Shown here: piece by piece, positions 22,634-34,598 of the stretch
Layout: every line of letters begins with the position of its first letter
Position numbering within the stretch: position 1 is the first letter of the stretch
Source of the DNA: Branchiostoma lanceolatum
Taxonomy: Eukaryota; Chordata; Leptocardii; Amphioxiformes; Branchiostomatidae
Direction of reading: 5' to 3'
Length of the DNA: 64,000 nucleotides
NCBI RefSeq assembly: GCF_035083965.1
Contig: NC_089732.1
Coordinates: forward strand, 7,999,383-8,063,382
Made by a program: the position numbers and the translations under genes
Notes under the pieces: model-generated
The model's input: the letters and a program-made list of their open reading frames with translations, nothing else
What the model was told of the DNA's origin: nothing
Database searches by the model: none

Positions 22634-22840
22634 CTATGACAAGAATGAAGGTTTCGTTAATCATACCTCTCACGTAACTTTATTTCTGACTGATACAAAC
22701 TTGGCATGAGTAAGCAATCGAGTGCAAATAGGTTGAAAATGAAAGTACTAGTACCAGAACACGATAGCAATCTAATTCAAATTTTAAAAACGAAAGAAAT
22801 AAAACTGCCCGAAAGGGAGTCTTGCATGGAGGCTACTCAC

Positions 22841-22976
22841 CGATCCAGATGCAGACGCTGACGATCTTTGCCATGCGGGGGGTCCTCCAGCGGTGGGAGG
22901 TGAGGGGCCGGGCGATGGCGAGGCACCGGTCCACACTCATGGCGGCCAGGGTGATGCACGTCACCGTCACCGTCAC
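22841..22976 (-). CDS. KISS1R: Kisspeptin-receptor-like GPCR, exon 2 (TM3-TM4)
   Basis: 136 bp, acceptor CGGTCTAG and donor GGATCG/GTGAGTAG. VTVTVTCITLAAMSVDRCLA carries the class A D-R-Y position as DRC. Kisspeptin receptors also replace the Tyr, usually with Trp. HRWRTPRMAK in the second intracellular loop and VSVCIWI of TM4 follow. Confidence 0.95.
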
Positions 22977-23568
22977 CTAGACCGACGTCAAAAAAATGTT
23001 AATGGAAATGTTAGTTTGCGGTCGATCAGAAATATTTATGATCTGTCAATTTTTCTTCGTAACTCTCATTAGAAATATCAGAAATACGTGATGTGACATA
23101 AGTGTCATTAACGTTATATAGATCAGGGAGACTGCCATGTTTGTGGGATGGGTCGATCCAAGATGGCGACCGGTAATTCGAAACGTACGGCCGATGATTT
23201 TAAGAAAGAATGTCCCGATGTTTTTTTGAACATGCAGAGATATGAAGAGAAATCAACTGTTTGGAACATTTCTCATGACGCATTTTAAACCTACCAACAT
23301 GGGTCGGACGCAGAATCACCAATGACAACCAATAGTAGCGGCCCACACGATTTATGAACATTGCTATCAACGTCATATTAGTCATGTGACTACTAATGAC
23401 CAATACTAGCGGCAGCTACTAGCGGCCCACATGATTCATGTACATGACCATCAAAATCATCAACATATCCAATGATACACACGACCTTAGAGGTCCATGC
23501 TTTCTGTAGGAGTCTCTGGTACTGAACGTCATATTAGTGACTACTAACAACCGATGCTAGCGGCCCAC
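22977..23568. other. GPCR intron 1
   Basis: 592 bp between exon 1 and exon 2. It contains short diverged direct repeats of 'actaatgaccaatactagcg' and 'ggcccacatgattcatgtac' type (about 23330-23580), which resemble the exon 1 donor region. Confidence 0.8.
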
Positions 23569-23997
23569 CTGATTCATGTACATGACGAACTTGCACATGA
23601 ACTCCCCGAAGACCCAGCTGGGTAGGAAGTAGGTGCTGGCGGTGAAGGGCACGGAGAAGGCGAGGAACGCCAAGTCAGCGACGGCGAGGCTCAGGATGAA
23701 GAAGTTGGTGCCGGTATGCATGGCCTTGTCACGCAGTATGACATAGATGACAAGGGAGTTGCCCACCAGCCCGATCACCGCGATGGCGACGAGAATAGTC
23801 GGGACGAGCCACGCCTCCAGCCCGAAGACGAGCTCCTCCACTGCCGGCGATTCGGTACTCCAGTTGCTGGTGATGTTGTCCGACGCCATTGCGGTCAGGA
23901 CGTCGTCCTTGATGTCGTTCCAGGTGAAAGGGATAGGTGTCGCTGCAGTCGGCGGCCAGGTTTCGTTTACATGCGTTGCGTTACTAGATGACCCCAT
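23569..23997 (-). CDS. KISS1R: Kisspeptin-receptor-like GPCR, exon 1 (start, N-terminus, TM1-TM3)
   Basis: The ATG at plus 23995-23997 gives 143 codons to donor AATCAG/GTGGGCC. The extracellular N-terminus (about 65 residues) has four N-glycosylation sequons: NAT, NET, NIT and NWS. TM1 includes GNSLVIYVIL (N1.50). TM2 has LSLAVADLAFLAF (D2.50). FGEFMCKF has the TM3 cysteine. The seven exons encode 402 residues with all expected class A landmarks. The protein should be a plasma-membrane Gq-type neuropeptide receptor. The subtype is inferred from ECL2 and TM7. A galanin- or allatostatin-A-like receptor is the main alternative. Confidence 0.92.
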
Positions 23998-24540
23998 TTT
24001 GAGGTCTTTGGAGGGAAAAGGTGTAAATTCTTTCTCTTGTTTCCATAAAAGCGTGCTATTTTCATAAGACCACCAATAGCCATTTGAAGACTCAGGTTTC
24101 TAATCATGTATATTTTGTCTTTGGCTTTCTCAACATTGATCGTCTTACCAAAAAGATGCACAAAAGTATATCATATGGCAAAGCCGCTCGTTCGATACCA
24201 GACTCCTCATCTGGTGTGACGTCTGAAACATGATAAAATGGTTTTACCCAATCTAAAACTCTGTGAATAATTCCATCATGAGCATAACCACACCGACAGA
24301 TGTCAGTCAGCACTGACGAAGGCAGCAGATCGGATACCGAAACGAGATGCCGTGGTTCTGAACGTAGAAGTTTCCGCTGTTAAAGGGTGTGAAGCTAAAT
24401 TTCTGCCCCTGCTAAATAAATGCCCCAACACTGCTAGGGGGTTTCCAGTAAACCTGAGGTGAGAGAAGTATGCCACACTCCTGTGGCGTGGTAATTTTCA
24501 AGCAGAGATCGGAATTTGAGAGGAGGGGTCACGTTGTGAA

Positions 24541-24615
24541 GGTTAACCCTAACCCTAACTAGACCCTTACCCTAATTGCTAGCCCTGACCCTAAAAATAT
24601 CCCCTACCCTAACTC
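24541..24615. repeat. Degenerate interstitial telomere-like (CCCTAA)n
   Basis: 'aaccctaaccctaactagac', 'ccttaccctaattgctagcc', 'ctgaccctaaa' and 'ccctaccctaac' form about seven imperfect CCCTAA units. Confidence 0.7.
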
Positions 24616-24673
24616 CACGTACGCGCACTACCCTACGAAGCAGAAATCTGGCGGGGCAGAAATTTGGCGTCAC

Positions 24674-25187
24674 ACCGGTCACATTTGTCGTACGAACGTC
24701 CTACGATCACAAACTGAGGGCGATCTTGGACACAGTCGTGCATGTGTCGTATACAATCCAGCTATCTTGCATAAAGGCTGCATTAGATACTTGGCGGCGG
24801 TTGGTTCTGTGACAGCCTGCTGGAAAATCGTTAGTTAAAGTCCTTCCCGCACCAGATGGTACATAGGGCGGCGTTTCAGTAGCCCTTGGGCCACACAACT
24901 TTGTGCAATCACTACAGCAGGGGGTTAGTCCACTTGCAGTGGTATGTGTTGAACTAGCATGTTCTTTCCCAAATGCTGAGTGCTAAGCAGAGAAAGCAGT
25001 ATGTGCCATTTTTATCTAAAGTCTTTGGTATGACCCGACTGGGATCGAACTCACGGCCTATCATGCATATGTGCAAGATGAACACTCTATCCACTATTGC
25101 ACCGGTCGATAAATTGATTTCCACCGCGGGTGAAAAATTGTACGACATTAAAATCGTACCACGACCTATGACGAATGTGATCATAGC
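24674..25187. mobile_element. TIR element with a nested tRNA-type SINE
   Basis: 'ggtcacatttgtcgta' at the left is inverted relative to 'tatgacgaatgtgatc' at about 25166-25181. Internal blocks ('ggcggttggttctg', 'acgacattaaaatcgtacca') recur at 29465-29560, so this is a dispersed family. A SINE occupies about 24955-25110 inside it. Confidence 0.5.
24955..25110 (-). mobile_element. tRNA-derived SINE
   Basis: On the minus strand GGTGCAATAGTGGATAGAGT (A-box-like) is followed about 40 bp later by GTGAGTTCGATCCCAGTC (B box). The tail 'gcttagcactcagcatttgg' and an A-rich segment follow. Secondary structure is too degraded for a tRNA gene. Confidence 0.7.
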
Positions 25188-25229
25188 CTACCTAACAATA
25201 TGGAAATTAAAGTTTTAAGCACAATTTAC

Positions 25230-25545
25230 CACTTTGATGAATTGTAGCACTTTTACATCAATTATGCAAATTACGAACTTATCTGTCATGTTCCACGTCC
25301 ATAGCACGTCCAGGTCAAAAGATACAAAAAAACTGAAGTTCTGCTGCAGTACCAATGTCACATACCAAGGGGCCCAAAATTGACCTTGACCTTTGTTTTT
25401 CCAACAGCTACCCAAATACGAAATATCATCATTATCCATCCAGAGGTTCTTGAGTTATACTGACTTATGCCGGAGACACAAACAGACAGACAGACAGACA
25501 TACAGATATACACACAAACAGGCCAAAACCTATATCTCAATATTT
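25230..25545 (+). repeat. Dispersed repeat with 'atccatccagaggttcttga' and (ACAG)n tail
   Basis: 'ctgctgcagtaccaatgtca', 'aattgaccttgacctttg', 'atatcatcattatccatcca' and a tail of 'acagacagacagacagac'. It is the same family as at 15306, 33931 and 45875. Confidence 0.75.
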
Positions 25546-25560
25546 CATGGAGATAACTAG

Positions 25561-25656
25561 TTGCGTGTAAGTCAGGTTACTGACAAGCAACCACCGGGAT
25601 TCGAACTCTCAACTTCCATGTCCAGAGGCAGCGTTAACTTTATACGCCCCTAGACC
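25561..25656 (-). mobile_element. tRNA-like SINE head
   Basis: On the minus strand GGTCTAGGGGCGTATAAAGT is followed by GAGAGTTCGAATCCCGGTGG, a good B-box and T-loop. No clear acceptor stem could be paired. Confidence 0.5.
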
Positions 25657-26109
25657 AAGCATGATTCATTCCGAAGAGCACATCTGTATACGATCTCTAC
25701 ACCCATGTAGAAAGAAGGAATGTAACACAAGAATGAACCTACCTTGGTCGAGCTGCCCGCGACTTCAGCCAACCTGTCACTGGCAACGGACACTTGTGCC
25801 AGCCCTGAGCCGAGTCCTGTCCGATCACCTCGGACACCGGCTTTATACTGCTCATCTGCAGATGTCGTTTTCAAGTGTTTTCCACACAGCATCGCTTCTA
25901 ATTGAATGTTTTTCATTTTCAAGTGTTTTTCCCGCCACAGTGCAGCTATTTTAAACCAAAAAAGCGGGTTTCAAGTGTTTTGACGTCCAAGGAAATCCAG
26001 TGGCGTAATCAAGTTATTTGTTTGACTGCCTCGGCCACGCGAATCATAAATCGTTCGTACGTTCTGACCCTTGTACTGCTTAGTGGTGCATAGGGCAGAA
26101 AGTTTTCTT

Positions 26110-26890
26110 GCTGTTTCAGCAGCAGCGGTAAAATCTTACTGATCTGGATTTTGCGGATGATCTTGCTCTAGTTGCTGAATTGATCAAAAATGCAGAAACT
26201 CTACTCCAATCTCTGGAGGAATCTGCATCCCTAGTGGGGCTATATTGTATCTAAGACAGAATACATTAGCAACATCTCTGGAACACTTGAACTCAGATCC
26301 CTGTCTGGGACACTCATTCATAGAGTAGATGATTTCAAATATCTTGGTTCCTACATTATGTGCTCAAAGAAAGACCTCGAAATTAGAAAAGCCCAAGCAT
26401 GGGAAGCAAGCAACAAGTTGGACAAAATATGGAAATCTAACATTCCTAACAAACTCAAGGTACAAGTTTTTCTTACCCTTGTGGAACCGATACTACTCTA
26501 CGGTGCAGAAACTTGGACGCTTACCTGTCAGCTCCAAAACAGACTGGATGGGACCTACAGAAAGCTACTACGCAGGGCACAGAACATTTCTTGGACACAA
26601 CACGCTACTCTCAAAACAATTTATGGAAGTCTTCCGCGGTTGTCTCAAAAGCTCACCCACCGTCGTGTAGCATTTGCTGGACACTGCTTTCGAGCCAAAG
26701 AGCAAATATTTCGGACATCCTTCTATGGAAACCAAAAGGCCAAGTGCACTGCAGAAGTTTGACTTTTACCGATAGTTTAGTCAGAGACACTGAGATTGCA
26801 TATGAACACTTAGGACAAATGATGTTGGATAGGGCGATATGGAGTGATGTATGTACCTATTTAGTCCCGGCTGATGGCCGATAGATAATG
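26110..26890 (+). mobile_element. Broken LINE: C-terminal part of a reverse transcriptase
   Basis: Translated fragments in order: LDFADDLALVAELI (the RT F/Y-ADD box), VDDFKYLGSYI (thumb), WKSNIPNKLKVQVFLTLVEP, then LLYGAETWTLT, and finally HRRVAFAGHCFRAKEQI. This order and these motifs are typical of RTE-like non-LTR retrotransposons. At least one frameshift (near 26250) and stops after 26760 show it is dead. The 5' part is absent. Confidence 0.8.
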
Positions 26891-27089
26891 AGCAGCGGTA
26901 TATTTCTAATATTGCTAGTTGGGTTGCTAGTCCTTCACTTTTAACCTACTCCAGGCACCTTTTTGAACACCGGACCCCATTGTTACGTCCATTCCAAAAG
27001 GCGTCCAACCAAGAAGTCTTGACCCAAGATTGAACCGGAATCTCCCAGTTAGCAACTGGAACCAGAAACTCAACTGTGAGGTTGTCACC

Positions 27090-27307
27090 TAGCCTCTACC
27101 AGGCCCCGTGGATCGCTGGACAAATAGTAGAAATTTGCCAAATATAGTGAATAGTATGCTAAGGGAGTCGGCTATGGGGAGAGGGTCCAATATACAATCC
27201 TAGATATTGGACCCTCTCCCCGTAGCCGACTCCCTGAGCATACTATTTACTCTATTTGGCCAATTTTTACTATTTGTCCAGCGATCCGCGGAGCCTGGTA
27301 GAGGCTA
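27090..27307. mobile_element. Large palindromic foldback element with 9-bp target duplication
   Basis: Arms of about 100 bp run from TAGCCTCTACCAGGCCCCGT to GCCTGGTAGAGGCTA, including 'gagtcggctatggggagagg' against 'cctctccccgtagccgactc'. Flanks GTTGTCACC (27081-27089) and GCTGTCACC (27308-27316) match 8/9. It is a second family with Mutator-like target duplications; 13991 is another copy. Confidence 0.9.
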
Positions 27308-27527
27308 GCTGTCACCAGTTGAACTATAGGGACGTCCCTGAAAGATAAAAAAACCACAGCAGAAATACATGCTCAGCAGCTTCACCAGAAAATCTTTCAT
27401 CTCATTTCCCTTCTCTTTCTGGTTGATATGCTGATGACTAGGATGGGGGGAAATCACAGTCATCAAGTCACGGTGGTCAAAAAGGCCTTGATTTTTCCTT
27501 GAAACTTGAAACACATGTATATTGATG

Positions 27528-28175
27528 AGGAGAAAAGTTTGTGTTACTCACATGATTTCCCCAGGGCAAATATCTTGATAAAGATTTGTGCTGTTATTCA
27601 AACATTTTAACAACTACGTTAACGGTACAACTATTTTTGATCAGGCTCTGCTGCCGCAAATAATTCAACTTATTCTTCTAGTTCTCACGATAAGTTAACA
27701 GTTTGTCTCACGGCTAATCAAAATTACTGATATATAAAGAGCGGTTTTTGGCACAACCAGACAAAACTTTCAAGTGTTTTGACTGAGCTGAGGCGAAGCT
27801 CATCTTACCTTCCTCCACTCAATACGTCATCCTAAACTGGGACCTCGGGGAAAAGCGGGCTACAGGCCGATTCGAGTCCCCCATAGATAAAACTTTAACA
27901 CAAGCAAATATTTAATCGAACCATCTATGCTTATGTTACGTTTGCATGGTGAAATGCTGTTTGCAAGAAAAATAATTGATTTCAATTTTGGCATATTTCT
28001 TTTTCTACATATAGATACACTGCTGAATAAGATGGAGAAAGGAAAATGGAGAAAGGTTTGTGATACTCATATGATTATATCAGGGCAAATATTGATTTAG
28101 AATTTTTAAACATTTTCACAATAACGTTAACGTTAACGGCGCAACTGTATGTTTTCTTCGATCAGGCTCTGAAGA
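27528..28175. repeat. Two diverged copies of a roughly 160-bp repeat
   Basis: 'agtttgtgttactcacatga' with 'cagggcaaatat' and 'gatcaggctctg' at about 27535-27651 recurs as 'ggtttgtgatactcatatga', 'cagggcaaatat' and 'gatcaggctctg' at about 28052-28171. The region between has no gene. Confidence 0.65.
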
Positions 28176-28185
28176 GTGTGCCACT

Positions 28186-28635
28186 GGGCCCGTTCACACT
28201 TGTGCATATATTTAAGCCCGTATGAGTCGCGCACTGACATCTTTGAAAAAAACATGTATTCAACTTTGAACCACTGTTGTAGAGCCTGGCTATCGAACCG
28301 AAACGGTTTTTTTTCGGCCGCAAACTTTACCCAAGACCAAAAAATTTAAATACGCAACTCATATGCCGGGTACATGAAGAATATGTTGTCTCTGAGACAA
28401 GTACGGATGTCGCTCACACTTGTGCGTACATTCAACTCCGTATAAACTCTTGGTTTCGTTTAGGTTAAGTTTTCATCAGGATAAAGTACTTTTCACTTTG
28501 ACCCACCGTTGTGCAACCTGGTTATCTAACTGGAGAGGAAACACTACTTCTTCGGCCTCAAACTTTACCTAAACCAAAATAATGTCAATACGCAACTCTT
28601 ACGGACTTTGATATACAAACAAATGTGAATGGGCC
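28186..28635. mobile_element. TIR element, GGGCCCGTTCACACTTGT termini, internal duplication
   Basis: GGCCCGTTCACACTTGT at the left is inverted relative to ACAAATGTGAATGGGCC at the right. The body is itself two related halves ('tcacacttgtgc', 'caactttgaaccactgttgt' and 'cactttgacccaccgttgtg', 'caaactttaccc' and 'caaactttaccta'). Confidence 0.7.
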
Positions 28636-28852
28636 TTTAAGTCCTGACATTGTCTGAAGACGTTGACGTTGTGACAATGTAAATGTTGTGATGAGCATTG
28701 TCACGTTTCTCACTTGTTGATTTCTGACACCACGTCCCATCCCGTGTCCAACGCGACGTAAAACGTGACTATAAGACCTGTGCTTTCTTTGTTGTTCTTA
28801 TTGATGGTTTAAAATTCACGTTACAATCTATCATTTTCAGTTATTTTCATTC

Positions 28853-29313
28853 GGGCCATACTGAGTTGATTATGTGGATGATATCTTCTGGGCAACGAAA
28901 AATTTATGCGAGCGTGACAAAAATAGTTACCTTCATTATGAAATCATAGCGGTTAAGAATGTTATACAAATGACAGAACTTGCAGAACATGGCAGACCAG
29001 ACTATACATTATTTATTTTGTTCTTTCACATTTTCCTGGATGACTTGGGAGAACTACGCTCAGAGCTCGTAAAACATATTTTGCAAGAAGTAAGTTTATG
29101 ACAAAATCAGTACGTTTTACGATAGGAAAAGAGGTATTGTATGATATAAGTATCCGTTTTCCGATACGTTTTTTTTTTTAAATACGGTATATAACGTTAT
29201 TTGCTCATTTGCAGCTTCTTTGTGCAATTTACAGTATGGTCGAAACCTTTTTTTTCTAACGGACACAAATTGATGCGCGTGCGGATGTCATCCACATGAT
29301 CAAGTCAGGGCGG
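28853..29313. mobile_element. MITE of the 'ggatgacatcc' TIR family
   Basis: The left end GGGCCATACTGAGTTGATTA with 'tgtggatgatatc' is inverted relative to 'gatgtcatccacatgatcaa' and GTCAGGGCGG at the right. The inner 'aaattgatgcgcgtgc' matches the 13047 and 44037 copies in reverse. Confidence 0.6.
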
Positions 29314-29399
29314 AACTGAATATTGAATTCACGGTCGTGGTACTAGACTGAATAAAAGTTCTCAACAGGAACTATGCGGCTCTAGGAGTCAAACAAATG

Positions 29400-30170
29400 G
29401 AATTCTTGGTATAGTCGTGCTGTTGTCGTTCAACAGTCCAGCTGTCTTCTTACGGCAAAAGTCTGACTTTCCGGCGGTTGGTTCTGCTTGAAAATTCTAC
29501 GACATCAAAATCGCACGACTTCTAACGGCGACTGTGACCGCACCCTATGTCACATAACGTTATGCCTTACAACTTGTAGCCTGAAATTCAGCCACATTAG
29601 CTAACGATACGCGTACAGATTACTTTGGAAACAGCTCAGCTAATATGGCTGGATTTTAGGCTAGAGAACTTTAGGAGCGGTGGTGCATGCAGGGAAAAGT
29701 ACGTGTTATCAAAGTTGCGGCATCAAAGTTTGTTTTCTAGGGGGAGCAGGTGGGCTGTAGCGCCGCGTTTCATAAACACCCTGACTCTAACGCTACAGTA
29801 TCACTTCACAGACAGAGAATTAGTCAAAACAGGCGTCAACTCATAGATATGGAACAATACAATAACCGCGCATGTATGTCAGCCTAACGTCAGTGCTATA
29901 TTGTCCCATAAACGTTCCTTTCATCGACTGCTTTGCTTTCAGTCTCGAGAAAAACACTTGGAACCGATATTGAGATTGCAATCCTGTGTGAAAAATAAAA
30001 CAAAGCTCTTAGGTTGCAGCTGGTACCGGTTAGAGCTCGTTAGAACTGGGACAAATAAAGCTGTTGCAGGAATTAGAAACCAATAAGTTGAACTAAATGG
30101 AAAACAAACTGCTTTTGTTACATTCTTGTTTGCGATGACTTGTGGACTCCACGAACTCCTCTTTTCTAAT
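29400..30170. other. Intergenic DNA with fragment of the 24674-type element
   Basis: Bases 29440-29550 resemble the element at 24674. The rest shows no gene, exon or RNA. Confidence 0.4.
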
Positions 30171-30171
30171 A

Positions 30172-30560
30172 CCCCATTCCACTAGGGCCGACTAAAGAAC
30201 ATCATAGAAATAGATAAGAAATTACAATATTTAAAACCATCATTGTAATTTCAATCAACACTACAATTAGTTAGGATTGCCAATGTTTTTTATGTATCAT
30301 TATGTATGTTGATAAAGTTTGAGAAAAAATTCCACTAGGGCGGCGACCTCGCTGCGACCGCACCGCGATCTAGAATTTGACAGATAGCTGAACTAATTTC
30401 ATACTCAAAAAGGATTTTTTACGCATTGTGCATTTTGTTGTCTTTTCAGTCCTACTTCTGCCCTTTGCATGATATTCCAATCATGAAATCAAGAATCATA
30501 CAAATCCTCAGTTTAGGTCGCAGCGATGTTGCTGCGCGATTGCCGTCTAGTGGAATGGGG
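30172..30560. mobile_element. TIR element, CCCCATTCCACTAG termini (nested form)
   Basis: CCCCATTCCACTAG at 30172 is the exact complement of CTAGTGGAATGGGG ending at 30560. A second left end, TTCCACTAGGGCGGCGACCT at about 30330, pairs more fully with the right arm (AGGTCGCAGCGATGTTGCTG, then TGCCGTCTAGTGGAA). One copy may therefore sit inside, or share its right end with, another. Confidence 0.75.
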
Positions 30561-32590
30561 CCTCGCATGAATCTAAACTACACTCGATAGTAGAAAACTC
30601 TGAACATTGTATACAAAGAGCTGAATATGTACAGTGGCCGACCGGTGTCGCTCAGTCCCAAAAGTCGGTGCGTCGCGCTTTGTGCCTGTCGACCGCGGTA
30701 GCAATGGGTACAGTAAATGTCAATGTAGACAGTACCTCCAGGACATGGTGATATGGTCAATACCTTTGTTCAAGGATTTCGCTAATCTATCTTATTTCAG
30801 ATCACACAAAATAATACGCTGTATCTCTATATGTGCACTACAACATAGTTTATACTTGACTCATCCTCCTTGAAATAGGTTCTCTCCCTAAGGTACCAAT
30901 GTCATCATTGAAGATAACAGGTTACTTTACAGGTTACAAATAGTTCAGGTACAGACCTGTACCTAAGCCTCTGTACCGGTAACGTTACCTACCTGTACCC
31001 GATGTTACATTTAGGTACACATATACATAATATTTCCATGTCAGTTGGCCAAATCAATCAATTTCTAAAGAACCATTACTGTAGTTTACAAAGGCTTGGA
31101 GTTGAATAATTGTATACAAGAAGAAGAAAAACAAGAACTGGTCGTTCTGAGAACACGTTAGAAGCGATCTACTGGGCAGTTTGCTCAAGTTCAGTTCGCG
31201 AGATGGCAAATAATAGCGACATCTGTACTGCAGTTTGATAAATAGCTGATAGGGGTCGCTATGATACCCTCTGCACTATTTGAAGAGAAACAAATTCTCC
31301 TGTCTAGAAACCTTTTTGGAGTCCAACTTCTAGGGTCCTGTGCCTGTAGCAATGTAAAATAAGCCATTATTGATAGACAAAATCTTTGTTTCAGGCAACT
31401 TGTTGAATTTTGTAACATAACATTACCACGAAAGAGCCAAATGGACACACAAAATACATGAAGATCCCTAGATCCTTACCAAAGGTGTAGCTCCTTACCA
31501 AACAGACATACACTGAAATATACACTGGTCATTGGACATGGCTGTCAAACAGATCAAAGTGCATCAACTAATCCATACTGATCCCAGGATTAAGCCTCAG
31601 GCTTCAAGTAGGCTATTACATAATTGTCTGGGCGGAGTCGAGAAATTCTATCACCTGTAGCACACCTGTGGATGTCTGTATAAAGGTGTCGTTGTTTTAC
31701 CCAGGTGTGCGGAGTCCTAGTCTGCCTGGATGGGTTTGTCTTTCTGGCAGAACTGACAGCTAGATTACCGCATCGCCAATGCAAAGTCGTGCATGTTATT
31801 TATATATTAAACAGTGGTAAGGTTGTAAGAACCCAAACTCTTCTTCAATTGAAAGAAGTCTTTCATTTCTTTTTGGTTGAGCCAAACAAAGAAAAAAAAA
31901 TTACAGCTTGGATAGAAGTTCATGCTTAATTATCAAGGAGCATACAATTTCCACTTTTTAAGTTTTCAGGGCTATTCTATAGACAAGGCACAGATTGATA
32001 TAAATGTGTGAAGCTAATAAACAACTTGTTCATCTGAATCATTAGTCAGTCTTAACGGTACACCCATATTTCATTTGATTGGAAAAAAGGTACATCAAAA
32101 GTTCCAAACCCATGAACACAACCTGTGAAGTTTTCTTATAGGAAAGACCAAAAAGTAAAAAAAATTGAGTTTTAACCATACAAGTACCAGGATTAATTAT
32201 AACCTAAGACATGTTGTGATACTCACGGAGTTAAAGTTAATGGCCAATCAAAGCTGATTTCCTTTGGTGGTGTTGTTTTGAACCCCTCCAGGGTGGTAGA
32301 CTGACTGTCTTCTGTGCAAATTAAAGACAGTGAAACACCACTTACCCCCTCCCAGCCCACCAAATGACATTATTAGGACATCAGGGCAAAACAACCCTAC
32401 ATTCACGTTACCACGTTTCCTGCAACCTTGTTTCAGAGGAAAATGTGATATATTTTGTTTTACTTCAACATTTTTTTCCTCCCTATCCAATGTCCATCCT
32501 TCTAATTTATGATATGCAATTCAATAACCTACTGGTAGCTTACAAAGAGTTACCTCTAGTCATGACAGCTAGAACGCAAAAAGCAGCCCA
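30561..32590. other. Intergenic DNA, no gene recognised
   Basis: AT-rich sequence with 'aggtacagacctgtacctaa' inverted motifs near 30955-31025. No supported gene, exon or RNA. Confidence 0.4.
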
Positions 32591-32594
32591 ATTG

Positions 32595-33925
32595 ACCATC
32601 GTTTTTCCAAGACCTTTCAACATATTGACTGACTACCAACATGGATTCAGAGCAAAGCGATCCACAGAAACACAGCTTATATTGACAGCTCATGACATAG
32701 CTGGCGCACTGAACAGTAAAAAACAGGTAGATCTAGCAATTCTTGATTTTACTAAAGCTTTCGATTAAGTCCCACATAGCAGACTCATCACTAAACTAGA
32801 GCACTACGGAATTCAAGGCACCACACTAAATTGGTTGAAGGCTTTCTTGACCAATAGGGAACAGACGGTAGTGGTAGAAGGCAAGGCCTCAGCTCCAGTT
32901 AGAGTTGCGTCAGGCGTACCACAGGGAACTGTTCTGGGACCGTTACTCTTCCTCCTGTACATAAATGACTTACCAGACCAGCTTGATTCAAATGTTAGGT
33001 TATTTGCCGATGACTGCCTGTTATATATAGAGTTGTCCACACAGAGTGATTCACAGCTTTTGCAAGAAGATTTGAACACACTCGAAGAATGGCAAAGCAG
33101 ATGGCTAATGCAGTTTAATCCGGAAAAATGTTACATCATGCATATAACAAACAAACGAAACCCAATTGTAACCACCTACCAGTTCTGTGGACAGGCTCTA
33201 GCAACAGCAAAGAGCCACCCGTACCTAGGCGTTACATTAACAACGGGGCTAAAGTGGAACACCCATATCAACAAAGTAACAACTAAGGCTAAACAGACAT
33301 TGGGAGTGATCAAACGTAATTTGTGGGCATGCCCAGCAAAGGTAAAATCACTTGCATACACGTCTCTAGTAAGACCAAACCTTGAATATGCTGCAACAGT
33401 TTGGGATCCATACACAAAGAAGGATATAGATAAACTCGAGAGGGTGCAGAACCAAGCTGCCAGATTCTGCACGAACAACTATGAAAGGGGCGCCAGTGTA
33501 ACAAAAATGAAAGCAGACCTGCAATGGATGTCACTTGAGGACAGGAGAACAATGTCCAGACTTTGCATGATGTACAAGATGACTAATAAACTTGTGGACG
33601 TACCGACTGATAAGTATCTAATGCCAGCTCAGAAGAGGACCAGAAATAGTCATGCTTTTAAGTACCAGAGTTATCAGCCAAGGATTGACGTGTTCAAAAA
33701 TTCGTATTTCCCGAGAACCATAGTAGAATGGAACTCGTTGTCATCAAGTACTGTAGGAGCTTCATCACTAAGTAGCTTTAAAGAACGGTTGCAGTCAGAT
33801 ATGCAAAGACTAGGTGTAACAGACCGTTCGGTGTAATATGACCAGCTGCTGCCGCGCCGCGTTCCTGCGAAGCTGGTGTGTTACGCCTGATGGCGGTTAT
33901 ACCGGCTATATAGATACAGATACAG
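32595..33925 (+). mobile_element. 5'-truncated LINE, reverse-transcriptase domain nearly intact
   Basis: The frame from about 32616 reads TDYQHGFRAKRSTETQL and AILDFTKAFD, then a TAA (32764-32766). It reopens in the same frame with VPHSRLI and runs open to the TAA at 33834-33836. RT motifs visible are GVPQGTVLGPLLFLLYINDL and LFADDCLLY (catalytic Asp pair). The C-terminal domain has LVRPNLEYAATVWDPYTKK. This is the Jockey/CR1-type group of non-LTR elements. A 3' UTR ends in a short gatacagatacagata tail, as expected for target-primed insertion. One stop and the missing 5' end make this copy inactive. Confidence 0.92.
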
Positions 33926-33930
33926 ATACA

Positions 33931-34175
33931 GACCTTCCAACATACCAAATATCATCACAATCCATCCAGACCTTCTTCAGTTATGCTATTAAAACGCAAA
34001 TATCTGGAAACACAAACATGCAGATACACATGGAGTACAGACACACATACACAGTGTACTGTAGGTATATAGGCTACAGAATCTTCAGCAAGTTGGTAGC
34101 CTCAAAAGAAAGAAGAAGATCACGCGCGCACACACGTGCACACACACACACACACAAAAACAGTACCTCCATTTT
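33931..34175 (+). repeat. Dispersed 'atcacaatccatccagacct' repeat with (CA)n tail
   Basis: 'ataccaaatatcatcacaat', 'ccatccagaccttcttcagt' and 'ggaaacacaaacatgcagat' belong to the family at 25230 and 45875. A short interrupted CA run lies at 34125-34157. Confidence 0.7.
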
Positions 34176-34598
34176 TCATGGTGGTCTATTAATTGTAAAT
34201 TTCACCCTTCCAAACCCTGCCAATCATACAGTAACTTTCTTACTGTAGCTGCGATCAATAGCATCAGTTTCTGAAGTTCATGCCAAGGTCGACCCTGTTT
34301 AAATTGGTAATCCCGTTGGGTTGTCTCTCAAACCAGATTGCAAACCCACAGGTCACAGACCTGTATAGTGGAGTCTCCCCTGATCACATGTCTGGAACTC
34401 TTCTCACTGACTACAGCGGACAGTAAGGAGGCCAGAACCACGCCTTCAAGGTCACATCCTGCAGTTTACAAGGTCACCTGTTGATGTCCCACTGGCCTGT
34501 TGTTTTATCTGCAGGACATGGTTCTGTGTGGGATTGGATCATCATTACCAGTAGGCTGCCTGAGCCTCTGCCATGATGAGAGAATTGGTAGACTTAAT

